DNA from: CAWINH01 sp963837425
Lineage (GTDB): Bacteria; Chloroflexota; Limnocylindria; QHBO01
Assembly (NCBI GenBank): GCA_963837425.1
Contig: CAWINH010000006.1
Location: forward strand, 372,001 to 436,000
DNA length: 64,000 nucleotides
Direction of reading: 5' to 3'
Shown: positions 36,353-43,544 of the stretch, piece by piece
Numbering within the stretch: the first letter of the stretch is position 1
Layout: each line of letters opens with the position of its first letter
Notes under the pieces: generated by a model
Told to the model about the DNA's origin: nothing
The model's input: only the letters and a program-made list of their open reading frames with translations
The model's database searches: none
Made by a program: the position numbers and the translations under genes

Positions 36353-36441
36353 TACCGTCTCTTCAGACGGCATCGGTGACTTATCCGCACTGATCTATTT
36401 CACGCACCGATGAGGCTGCCTGCCCGACCCCGCCGTCAGGG
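36353..36441 (+). ncRNA. Candidate structured leader RNA, type 2 (copy 1)
   Basis: Leader of the first vWA gene. Three elements: hairpin CCGTCT-CTTC-AGACGG; stem ATCGGTG (36372-36378) / CACCGAT (36405-36411) with loop sequence TTATCCG; and GAGGCTGCC followed by hairpin CCCGAC/GTC(A)GGG (36423-36441). The stems and the GAGGCTGCC block recur before the second vWA gene with compensatory differences, at nearly the same distance from the start codon (54 and 53 bases). Not recognised as a known riboswitch. Confidence 0.5.
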
Positions 36442-36465
36442 ATGGGCACTGTGAAGGGATGGGAC

Positions 36466-37494
36466 ATGTTGACCGACTCCGGGCGTGTGCTGGAGCATCG
36501 AGGGCGATCGTGGCTTGCCGTGGCGAGCGCCGCCCTCCTCCTCGCATCGCTGGTTCTCGCGTTCGCGGCCTCCACGGGCCGCGCCGTGACCGACCAGCAG
36601 AGCTGCGGCGTGCATCCGCTCGACGTCGAGCTGATCATCGACCGTTCCCGCAGCATGATCAATCAGACCTCGGGTGGACAGACGCGCCTGTACTGGGCCG
36701 AGCTCGCCGCGAACCAGCTGATCGACGACCTCGATGGCAACGGGGGCGTAGGTGCGAGTGGCATCCACCAGGTGGGCCTGACCACGTTCGGCGGGACGAC
36801 GGCGTCGACGGCGGTCGCCCTCGGCGGAACGTCGGCCAGCGACCTCCATGACGCGGTGAACGCCATCTCGGTGAACAGCGGAACGCCGTTGAAGCTCGGG
36901 ATGGCCGCGGGTGCCGCGGATATGTCCGCCAACCAGCGGTCGATGTCCGGCGGGTTGTCGGTGCTCCACGCCGTGGTCCTGCTGTCCGATGGCCGTCCCG
37001 ACCCCGATCCCGACATGCGGCCGAGCGCCGGCGAGATCGCCAGCTACCTGGCGGCCGGTGACGTCGCGTACTCGATCGCCGTCGGCGAAGGAGGCAGCGG
37101 CGCGACCCAGGTCGACCCGGACCTCATGATGGCCCTCGCCTCGCCTGGCGCGAACTACCGGCACGTCATCGAGGCATCGGACCTGCCGGGCCTCTTCTCC
37201 GACATCTTCACGGAGCTCGAGTGCCCGACCCCGGCCGAGACGCCGGCTGAGACGCCGGCCGAGACGCCGGCTGAGACGCCGGCCGAGAGCGCTGAGACCC
37301 CGGTTGTGACCGCCACTCCGGAGCAGAGCGTCGAGGCGGCGACCGGGACCCCCGAGCCCAGCCTGCCGAACAGCGCGGCCTCGGCCCCGTCGGACGGCAA
37401 CCCCGTCCCGGCGATCGCCTTTGGCATCCTGCTGATGGCCGGTCTCATTGGCCTGGCTCGGCTCAACCTCGCAGCGGTTCGTCGCCGCCGCTAG
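36466..37494 (+). CDS. Exported von Willebrand A domain surface protein with LPNSA signal (paralog 1)
   Basis: A 342-residue surface protein. A signal helix (WLAVASAALLLASLVLAFAA) is followed by a vWA domain with an intact MIDAS start ELIIDRSRSM (DxSxS), VVLLSDGRPDPDPD and VAYSIAVGEGGSG. Then comes a linker of ETPA repeats, and a tail with PSLPNSAAS, a membrane helix and RRRR. The tail fits a sortase signal with LPNSA in place of LPxTG. ATG 36466 is chosen over ATG 36442 because GAAGGGA precedes it and it aligns with the paralog's start. vWA proteins often mediate adhesion or sit at pilus tips. A strong terminator follows. Confidence 0.85.
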   Translation: MLTDSGRVLEHRGRSWLAVASAALLLASLVLAFAASTGRAVTDQQSCGVHPLDVELIIDRSRSMINQTSGGQTRLYWAELAANQLIDDLDGNGGVGASGIHQVGLTTFGGTTASTAVALGGTSASDLHDAVNAISVNSGTPLKLGMAAGAADMSANQRSMSGGLSVLHAVVLLSDGRPDPDPDMRPSAGEIASYLAAGDVAYSIAVGEGGSGATQVDPDLMMALASPGANYRHVIEASDLPGLFSDIFTELECPTPAETPAETPAETPAETPAESAETPVVTATPEQSVEAATGTPEPSLPNSAASAPSDGNPVPAIAFGILLMAGLIGLARLNLAAVRRRR

Positions 37495-37521
37495 TCGGTC
37501 CGCGACGAGACCCGAGAACCC

Positions 37522-37554
37522 GAGAGGCCCCCACCCGAGCGGTGGGGGCCTCTC
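37522..37554 (+). terminator. Rho-independent-type terminator after vWA gene 1
   Basis: GAGAGGCCCCCACC and GGTGGGGGCCTCTC form a perfect 14-bp stem with loop CGAGC, 28 bases after the stop, followed by TTC. The same hairpin follows the paralog at 39269. Confidence 0.85.
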
Positions 37555-37576
37555 TTCACGCCCGGGACGCGGGATG

Positions 37577-37586
37577 GTACTTCTGG
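37577..37586 (+). promoter_or_regulatory. Single GTACTTCTGG box
   Basis: Exact copy of the box at 36341, placed between the terminator of vWA gene 1 and the promoter of vWA gene 2. No adjacent -10-like sequence is seen; it may be a distal site or a leftover from duplication of the gene. Confidence 0.35.
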
Positions 37587-37693
37587 CGACCTCCTGGCGG
37601 CCCGTGGTTGCCCGGGCGCACCGCATTCGATGAGGCCGTGCGAACCCCCTCCAACCAGACACCCCCGGAGCCCACCCGATGACTTCACCATCG

Positions 37694-37718
37694 GTACTTC
37701 CCCCCTTAGTACTTCTGG
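37694..37718 (+). promoter_or_regulatory. Pair of GTACTT boxes before the second vWA gene
   Basis: GTACTTC (37694) and GTACTTCTGG (37709-37718), 15 bases apart, are followed directly by a possible -10 TACGTT (37720-37725). The layout copies that at 36324-36350 even though spacer bases differ, so the boxes are probably under selection. Confidence 0.5.
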
Positions 37719-37725
37719 GATACGT

Positions 37726-37807
37726 TCGAAACACGACGGAATCGGTGGTTCATCCGACTCATTAATTCGACCACCGATGAGGCTGCCGGCCCGATCCCAC
37801 CGTCGGG
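37726..37807 (+). ncRNA. Candidate structured leader RNA, type 2 (copy 2)
   Basis: Leader of the second vWA gene. Stem ATCGGTGGT (37741-37749) / ACCACCGAT (37770-37778) is two pairs longer than in copy 1. Loop keeps TCATCCG. GAGGCTGCC follows, then CCCGAT/GTCGGG (37790-37807), where copy 1 has CCCGAC/GTCAGGG. Loop and spacer changes combined with preserved pairing support an RNA role. Confidence 0.5.
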
Positions 37808-37831
37808 GAGGGCGACCAGAAGGGAACGACA

Positions 37832-39241
37832 ATGGGGACCACATCCAGGGGGCTGCTGGAGCGTCAAGGGCGAGCCTGGCTTGCCGTGACGACCGCCGCC
37901 TTCCTCCTCGCATCGCTCGTCCTCGCGTTCCGGGCCTCGGTGGGCCTGGCCGTGACCGACCAGCAGAGCTGCGGCGTCCATCCGCTCGATGTCGAGCTGA
38001 TCATCGACCGCTCCGGAAGCATGCAGTCGGAGAAGTCCGACAACCAGACTCGCATCTATTGGGCCAAGCAGGCCGCGAACCAGCTGATAACCGACCTCGA
38101 CGGCAACGGCGGCGTGGGCTCGGGCGGCATCCATGAGGTCGGGATCACGACCTTCGGCGGCGTCACCGCGACGACGAACGTCGCGCTCGGTGGCACGTCG
38201 GCCAGCGCCCTCCACACCGCGGTGAATGGCATCGCGGCCGCCGGAAACACACCGCTGAAGCTCGGACTGGCCACGGGTGCCGCCGACATGACCGCGAACC
38301 AGCGGTCCCTGTCGAACGGAATCCCGGTCACCCACGTCCTCGTCATGCTGTCGGACGGGCGGCCGAACCCCGACCCCGCACAGCGTCCGAGCTCGGGAGA
38401 GATCGCCAGCTACCTGGCGTCCGGTGACGTCGCCTACTCGATCGCCATCGGCGAAGGGGGCAGCGGCACGACCACCCAGGTCGACCTGACCCTGATGCAG
38501 GCACTCGCCTCGCCGAGCGCCAACTATCGGCACGTCGTCGAGGCCTCGGACCTGCCCGGCCTCTTCTCCGACATCTTCAGTGAGCTGGCCTGCCCGCAGA
38601 TCGGGCTCGACAAGACCGCCAGCGACTCGTCCCTGCCCGCGGGCGGCGGCGAGGTGACCTACCACTACGCCGTGACGAACTCGGTTGCCGATGCACCCCT
38701 TTCCAACGTGGCGGTGACCGATGACAAGTGCTCGCCGGTGGACTACGTCTCCGGCGATACGAACCACGACGATCTCCTCCAGTCCAGCGAGACCTGGATG
38801 TTCGGCTGCACGATGACGCTGACCGAGACCACGACGAACACCGCCGTGGCCAGTGGTGAGTTCGACGGCCGAAGCTTCACGGCCAAGGACGACGAGACGG
38901 TGACCGTGGAGGAACCGACCCCGGTTCCGACCCCGGTCGAGACCCCGGTTCCGACTCCGGTCGAGACGCCGGTCGAGACGCCGGCTGAGACCCCGGCTGA
39001 GACCCCGGTCGAGACGCCGGCTGAGACGCCGGTCGAGACCCCGGTCGTGACCGCGAGCCCGACCCCCGAGAACAACGTGGAGGCTGCGACCGGAACCCCC
39101 GAGCCCAGCCTGCCGAACAGCGCGGCCTCGGCCCCGTCGGACGGCAACCCCGTCCCGGCGATCGCCTTTGGCCTCCTGCTGATGGCCGGTCTCATTGGCC
39201 TGGCTCGGCTCAACCTCGCAGCGGTCCGTCGCCGCCGCTAG
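37832..39241 (+). CDS. Exported von Willebrand A domain surface protein with LPNSA signal (paralog 2)
   Basis: A 469-residue protein. Signal helix (WLAVTTAAFLLASLVLAF), vWA domain with intact MIDAS (LIIDRSGSMQ), VLVMLSDGRPNPDP and YSIAIGEGGSG. Unlike paralog 1 it has an extra DUF11-like beta domain (about residues 255-360) starting IGLDKTASDSSLPAGGGEV, then a long PVETP/PAETP linker and the same tail PSLPNSAAS-helix-RRRR. RBS AGAAGGGA lies 8 bases before ATG 37832. The vWA parts are clearly diverged, yet the 3' ends and terminators of the two genes are almost identical. Probably wall-anchored by the sortase; adhesion is inferred. Confidence 0.87.
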   Translation: MGTTSRGLLERQGRAWLAVTTAAFLLASLVLAFRASVGLAVTDQQSCGVHPLDVELIIDRSGSMQSEKSDNQTRIYWAKQAANQLITDLDGNGGVGSGGIHEVGITTFGGVTATTNVALGGTSASALHTAVNGIAAAGNTPLKLGLATGAADMTANQRSLSNGIPVTHVLVMLSDGRPNPDPAQRPSSGEIASYLASGDVAYSIAIGEGGSGTTTQVDLTLMQALASPSANYRHVVEASDLPGLFSDIFSELACPQIGLDKTASDSSLPAGGGEVTYHYAVTNSVADAPLSNVAVTDDKCSPVDYVSGDTNHDDLLQSSETWMFGCTMTLTETTTNTAVASGEFDGRSFTAKDDETVTVEEPTPVPTPVETPVPTPVETPVETPAETPAETPVETPAETPVETPVVTASPTPENNVEAATGTPEPSLPNSAASAPSDGNPVPAIAFGLLLMAGLIGLARLNLAAVRRRR

Positions 39242-39268
39242 TCGGTCCGCGACGAGACCCGAGAACCC

Positions 39269-39301
39269 GAGAGGCCCCCACCCGAGCGGTGGGGGCCTCT
39301 C
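39269..39301 (+). terminator. Terminator between vWA gene 2 and endonuclease IV
   Basis: Same 14-bp perfect stem and CGAGC loop as at 37522. It ends 2 bases before the stop codon of the convergent endonuclease IV gene and could serve both directions. Confidence 0.85.
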
Positions 39302-39302
39302 T

Positions 39303-40283
39303 TCATGCCCGGGACGCCCGGCGATTGAGCCGGAAGGCTCCCGGCGGCAGGTCGGGCAGCCGCGTGGCTCCGTCGTAGAGCTGCCTCGCGCGGCGCATGT
39401 TCACCGAGTCATATCCGTCCTCGGACCCGGGCGTCTCGAGGATGGCCGTGACGCCGGGAGGAAGCCGCGGATCGCGAAGGAGGGCTCCCAGTCCATGGGG
39501 CCCAATGGCTCCGGCTCCGATGTGCTCGTGGCGGTCCGATCGTGAACCGCGCGCAGACCGCGAGTCATTGAAGTGGATGAGGGCCAGCCGCCCGATGCCC
39601 ATCAGCTCGACGAAGCGGTCCACGACGGCCCGCGCGCCCTCCGGGGTGGAGAGGTCGTAGCCGGCACCCCACAGGTGCGCCGTGTCGAGGCAGAAGGCGA
39701 GCCCATTCGGGTTGGCGCCGGAGGCCGCGACGGCGTCGAGGATGCGCGCCAGCTCATCGATGCTGGAGCCCAGGTTGTCGCCGCCGCCCGCCGAGTTCTC
39801 GAGGACGAGGCGCACCCCGGGGGGCGTCTCCGCCAGCGCGGTGGAGACGTTCTTCGCAATCCGCTGCAGCCCCGTCTCCTCCCCGGTGCCGCGGTGTGAG
39901 CCGATGTGGGTGTTCACCAGCGAGGCCCCATACAGCGGGGCGCGTCCGAGCTCGTGGATCAGGCCCGCCAGGGATTGGCTGGCGAACGGCTGTGCCGAGC
40001 CGGCGAGGTTGATGAGGTAGGAGGCGTGGATCGCGATCGGCTGCAGGCCGTTGTCGCGGCAATAGCCGACGAAGGCTTCCGCATCGCGCGGGGGCAGGTC
40101 GCGACGGCGCCAGGCGGTGGGGTTGTCGCTGAAGATCTGGAGCGCGGTGGCCCCGATCTGGCGCGCGCGGCGCGCCGCCTTCAGCAGCCCGCTCGCGACT
40201 CCGAGGTGGATGCCGACACGGGGCGCTCCATCGGGCCAGGTGAGCCGCCGCCGCGGTTCGCGGCGTGCTACGGTCCGGGCCAT
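39303..40283 (-). CDS. nfo: Endonuclease IV (AP endonuclease)
   Basis: A 326-residue TIM-barrel, three-zinc enzyme that cuts 5' of abasic sites in base-excision repair. Family motifs: VGIHLGVASGLLKAARRARQ, LQIFSDNPTAWR, IHASYLINLA, VNTHIGSHRG (zinc His), LVLENSAGGGDNLG (zinc Glu), FCLDTAHLWGAGYD (Asp-x-x-His) and LIHFNDSR, HEHIGAGAIG. The 20-residue basic N-terminus is longer than in E. coli Nfo, so an internal start is possible. Start codon overlaps that of a tiny plus-strand ORF (CATG). Confidence 0.94.
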   Translation of the reverse strand: MARTVARREPRRRLTWPDGAPRVGIHLGVASGLLKAARRARQIGATALQIFSDNPTAWRRRDLPPRDAEAFVGYCRDNGLQPIAIHASYLINLAGSAQPFASQSLAGLIHELGRAPLYGASLVNTHIGSHRGTGEETGLQRIAKNVSTALAETPPGVRLVLENSAGGGDNLGSSIDELARILDAVAASGANPNGLAFCLDTAHLWGAGYDLSTPEGARAVVDRFVELMGIGRLALIHFNDSRSARGSRSDRHEHIGAGAIGPHGLGALLRDPRLPPGVTAILETPGSEDGYDSVNMRRARQLYDGATRLPDLPPGAFRLNRRASRA

Positions 40284-40386
40284 GCGAGAGGCCCGGGATC
40301 CGCTGGCGATTGCGCTCCTCGTCTTCTTCCTGGCGCTGGTCCTGATCGTGGCGGCGATGCTGATCCTGCCCCCCGTGCTTGGCTGA
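40282..40386 (+). CDS. 34-residue single-helix membrane peptide
   Basis: MREARDPLAIALLVFFLALV and the following hydrophobic residues end at PPVLG. The peptide has a charged N-terminus, one helix of about 22 residues and no tail. Its ATG shares bases with the divergent endonuclease IV start (CATG). TACGGT about 7 bases upstream could be a leaderless -10. The short spacing and clean helix favour a real gene, but there is no homolog evidence. Confidence 0.4.
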   Translation: MREARDPLAIALLVFFLALVLIVAAMLILPPVLG

Positions 40387-40395
40387 GCGGGGGCG

Positions 40396-41005
40396 TCAGC
40401 TGGACCTCCTTCGCCCGCGGCGGGCCGGATGGAGCACCGGCTCGATCAGTCCGTAGGCGCCGTCCGCGCGGCGATAGACGACGCAGATCTCTTCGGACTC
40501 CGCGTTCAGGAAGACGAAGAAGGCGTGGCCGAGCTCCTCCATGCGGTCGATGGCATCCTCCTCGAACATCGGCACCATGTCGAAGCGCTTGATCTTCACG
40601 ACCGATGGGCCGACCGTCGGACCCGAGCAGCTCCTCGTCACTGGCCAGGCTGCCCGTCGCCTCCCGCGTCAAGACCTGGGCGGTCTCCCCGGCCGTCCGG
40701 CTGCGGGCTGCCCGACGTTTCTCCTTCGTGCGGACGACCTGCCGCTCGAGCTTGTCGAGGAGTTCATCCACGGCGGCGATCAGCGTGGGGCCGGTCGCCA
40801 CGGAGCGCGTGACGCTTCCGTTGTTGACGAGCGTGACCTCCACCTGGTGCGCCGCGTCGTTGGCGTGCGATGCGTTGGCGATGAGCTCAACTGTGGCCTC
40901 TGCGTCCGGATGCGAGATCCGGTCGAGCCGTCGGAGCTTGCGTTCGATTCGGTCCCGCAGCCGCTCGTCGAGCTCGAGATTCCGGGCCTTGACCGTGGTC
41001 TTCAC
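40396..41005 (-). CDS. hpf: Long-form ribosome hibernation promoting factor, frameshifted near 40615
   Basis: GTG 41005 opens the N-terminal HPF/RaiA domain (MKTTVKARNLELDERLRDRI, then AHQVEVTLVNNG), which sits on the 30S decoding centre. The frame then leaves register; the other frame, ending at 40396, gives the C-terminal dimerisation domain: VVKIKRFDMVPMFEEDAIDR, LGHAFFVFLNAESEEICVVY and RRADGAYGLIEP. Removing one base near 40615 (a GGG in CTCGGGTCC) joins both halves into about 202 residues, the normal long-HPF layout that makes 100S ribosomes. A consensus error or a true +1 shift are both possible. Confidence 0.85.
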
Positions 41006-41322
41006 GTCCCATGGCTCCGCTGCGGTTGTGAGCTAACGGTACCACCGCCGGGCGCCCGGGCCCGATGCAGGATGGGCCAATGGTCCTGGGACCCTCGGTG
41101 CGCGCGGACACCGCGGTTTTGAACGCCAGATTGCACCAGACCACGACCCACTCCACCGTCCCGCCCCGGGGTGGGGGTGACATCCGTACTAGTACTCGTT
41201 CTAATGATCCTGCTCGCTCGTCCCCTGCCCGGACCGATCGAGCAGCGGGGCCGCAATCGCGGGCCGGGCGCCAGGAAGTCCGGGCGGCCACTCCGAAACC
41301 GCAACCCAGGGGAGCAACCAAC
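41006..41322. other. Divergent intergenic region, hpf to surface-protein gene
   Basis: 317 bases without a supported gene. It contains GTACTAGTACTC (41186-41197), a variant of the GTACTT box, and a TGCTCG/CGAGCA pair with a 22-base loop (from about 41208). AGGGGAG is the ribosome binding site of the next gene. No clear sigma-70 promoter was found. Confidence 0.4.
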
Positions 41323-41985
41323 ATGACACCTTCAGGACTCCGCAGCACTCGACCGGCGCGCATGGGCCTCGCCCTGGCTTCCGCCGCGACGCTGGCGCTG
41401 GCCGTGACGGTCGGCAGCGTCCTGGCCTGGTCGGCTCCGTCCCTCCAGGCGCTCTGTGCCTCGGACGAGAACCACTACTCGTGGCAGATCACCCTCCCGC
41501 ATGAATCGGACTACCTGATCCAGTTCAGCTGGAGCTCCAGTTACAGCGTGACCTGGCTCGTCGACTTCAACAGCTCAGGGAGCCACCAGTTCGACACTGA
41601 TCGCGGCGGCTCGACGCTCTACGCGCGGTGGAAGAGCGACACGTCGGTGAAGACCAGTGCCGATGCCAACCAGGAGCTGTGCAACCAGCCGACCCCGGCT
41701 GAGACCCCGGTCGAGACCCCGGTCGAGACCCCGGTCGAGACTCCGGTCGAGACGCCGGCAGAGACGCCCGTCGAGACCCCGGTCGAGACCCCGGTCGAGA
41801 CGCCTGTCGAGACGCCTGAATCTAACGTCGAGGCTGCCACCGGCACGCCGGCAGCCACGATTCCGAACACCGCGGTCGGCGTGAACCAGGGCCAGTTCGC
41901 GACCCTGAGCCTGCCGCTCGTGATCCTGTTCATGGGGATCCTCCTCGCCAGCCTGGCGCTGGCGGCCCACACCCGGCGCCGGTAA
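41323..41985 (+). CDS. Exported surface protein with ETPV-repeat stalk and IPNTA signal
   Basis: A 220-residue exported protein. Signal peptide with helix LALASAATLALAVTVGSVLA, a short beta domain with two Cys (around ALCASDENHYSWQ and NQELCNQ), then about 14 tetrapeptide-like ETPV/ETPA repeats, and a tail with TIPNTAVG, a hydrophobic helix (LPLVILFMGILLASLALA) and HTRRR. Tail order matches the vWA proteins and the sortase-type signal, with IPNTA as the motif. The beta domain is not recognised. The repeat should form an extended stalk across the wall. RBS AGGGGAG precedes ATG 41323; a strong terminator follows. Confidence 0.8.
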   Translation: MTPSGLRSTRPARMGLALASAATLALAVTVGSVLAWSAPSLQALCASDENHYSWQITLPHESDYLIQFSWSSSYSVTWLVDFNSSGSHQFDTDRGGSTLYARWKSDTSVKTSADANQELCNQPTPAETPVETPVETPVETPVETPAETPVETPVETPVETPVETPESNVEAATGTPAATIPNTAVGVNQGQFATLSLPLVILFMGILLASLALAAHTRRR

Positions 41986-42021
41986 GCGCCAACCGGGGAG
42001 ATTGGCAACCTCGGTCAGCAG

Positions 42022-42052
42022 GAAGGGCCCCGCCATTTCGGCGGGGCCCTTC
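42022..42052 (+). terminator. Terminator between surface protein and TadG-like gene
   Basis: GAAGGGCCCCGCC / GGCGGGGCCCTTC, perfect 13-bp stem with loop ATTTC, then TTCGTTCG. The gene on the other strand ends at 42079, so it may act in both directions. Confidence 0.85.
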
Positions 42053-42078
42053 TTCGTTCGTCCTCGACCGACGAGAGG

Positions 42079-43089
42079 TCAGCGCACCAGCCCCAGGAAG
42101 TAGACAGAGTTGTCGTCCGTGGGATCCGGCGGGCCGCCGTAGCCGGCGCTGATGGACGGCAGCCCGTAGTAGCCGACGAACCGGCCGTCGATCTGGTCGA
42201 CCGCCGGCTGGTCGTGCGCCGTGAGGACGAACGCGGCCAGGCCCACGACCCGGTACTGCGTGTTGTTGCCGTTGTTGTTGCCGGTGACCTGGTCCCACAT
42301 CGGGATCAGCACCGTTGCGCCGTTGTCGATCCAGTAGTCGAGGCAGCTCCGCACGCTGCTCGAGTTCTTCTTGCCGGGGACGCCGGGGACCCACGCCGGA
42401 AAGTCGAGCTCCGGGTTGTCCGGTGTGCAGATCGAGTTGGCCAGCGTCCCCGCGCTGTTCGAGCCGTCCCAGGCGAGCCAGCCGAAGTTGCCGGGGCTGT
42501 TCGCTCCCTCCGTCAGCTGATAGGTGACGCCGGTGTCGTAGCCGCCGTCGGGGGGGAAGGCGGCGATCGGGAGTACCTGCCCCGGCGGCAGGACGTCCAC
42601 CGTCGCGGTCAGGGCCGTTGCGCTGGTCGCGACCGTGATCGAGTTCAGCCCGATGATGCGCATGAAGAACGTCTCGGGGTGGCGGGTGACGTCCACGCGG
42701 ACGCCCTGCGCGCCGGCCGGCATTGGACCGCCGGCGCTCACCTGGCCCAGGTCCTGCTCGGAGCCGACGCCATCTGGGCGTACGTATTCCGCGCTCCAGT
42801 CGCAGCCGCCGGCAGTGGTGCACCCGTTCGTAGCCAGGCTGTCGTCGATCGCCGTGTAGACGTCCGGCCCGCCGATCGACGTGTCCTTCACGTAGTGGTC
42901 GGCGACCATCTTCGTCCCAGCCATGGAGGCCAGGTCAGACATGTTCTGGTTCGCGCGACGGGTCATGAAGCCAATGCCGGTGTCGATGACCATGCCCACG
43001 GCCAGGATCAGCACCACGATGCCGCCGGCCACGATGACGAGGATCTGCCCGCGAGGGTTCAGCTCGCGGCGTTGAGTGTGCGCTGGCAT
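42079..43089 (-). CDS. TadG-like pilus-locus protein (paralog 1)
   Basis: A protein of about 336 residues with a basic N-terminus, the N-terminal TadG/TadE-like segment NPRGQILVIVAGGIVVLILA and GFMTRRANQNMSDLASMAG, then a long exported beta-rich domain with several Cys. The N-terminal G-Q and helix resemble pseudopilin-like Tad proteins. The C-terminal domain is similar in layout to the second copy at 46178, including a GWL stretch and the YWIDNGATVLIPMWD region. ATG 43089 has AAAGGA upstream; GTG 43119, overlapping the previous stop, is an alternative. Probably works in Flp pilus assembly. Confidence 0.78.
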   Translation of the reverse strand: MPAHTQRRELNPRGQILVIVAGGIVVLILAVGMVIDTGIGFMTRRANQNMSDLASMAGTKMVADHYVKDTSIGGPDVYTAIDDSLATNGCTTAGGCDWSAEYVRPDGVGSEQDLGQVSAGGPMPAGAQGVRVDVTRHPETFFMRIIGLNSITVATSATALTATVDVLPPGQVLPIAAFPPDGGYDTGVTYQLTEGANSPGNFGWLAWDGSNSAGTLANSICTPDNPELDFPAWVPGVPGKKNSSSVRSCLDYWIDNGATVLIPMWDQVTGNNNGNNTQYRVVGLAAFVLTAHDQPAVDQIDGRFVGYYGLPSISAGYGGPPDPTDDNSVYFLGLVR

Positions 43090-43115
43090 CTGCCACGGGT
43101 CCTTTCTGAAGGCAC

Positions 43116-43544
43116 TCACTGGTTCACCGCCACCTCCGCGGTGGCGCTCAGGTTGAAGGGTCCAAGGAAGCGGTTGAGAATCGGGGTCACGAGCTCGACG
43201 GTTGCCGAGACCTGGACGACGAGGGTGTCATTCGTATGGCAGCTGCTCACCGTGGAACCGTCGCGCTCGCAGCTCACCGCGACGGTCGGGTTCGGGACAG
43301 CGGTCATCTTGCCCGCCGCCTCGTTGGCGATCTGGGTCCGGCCCGCCGAGTCTGCGGATCGCGCCTGGACCGAGCCCCATCGGGCTCCGTCGCGCGCCGC
43401 CTCGGAGAGTGAGTTGTTGATGTAGACGACGCGGCCAAGGTCCAGGAGGCCGAAGACGAGCATCAGGAAGATCGGGAGCACGAGGGCGAACTCCACGAGG
43501 GCCTGCCCACGTGGTGCGCACGCCCGACGCCACTTGCCGGTCAT
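43116..43544 (-). CDS. TadE-like minor pilin
   Basis: A 142-residue protein with the TadE signature RGQALVEFALVLPIFLMLVF and GLLDLGRVVYINNSLSEAAR, where Gly-Gln marks the likely prepilin processing point. The rest is a small exported domain with a Cys pair. TadE-like proteins are pseudopilins needed for Flp pilus production. ATG 43544 overlaps the previous stop (ATGA). A longer frame to 44318 is an antisense-like shadow of the PASTA-containing gene. Confidence 0.87.
   Translation of the reverse strand: MTGKWRRACAPRGQALVEFALVLPIFLMLVFGLLDLGRVVYINNSLSEAARDGARWGSVQARSADSAGRTQIANEAAGKMTAVPNPTVAVSCERDGSTVSSCHTNDTLVVQVSATVELVTPILNRFLGPFNLSATAEVAVNQ

Noticed and set aside
37228..37290. Collagen-like or silk-like domain in the surface genes
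   Set aside because: The repeats are ETP(A/V), with no Gly-x-y pattern.
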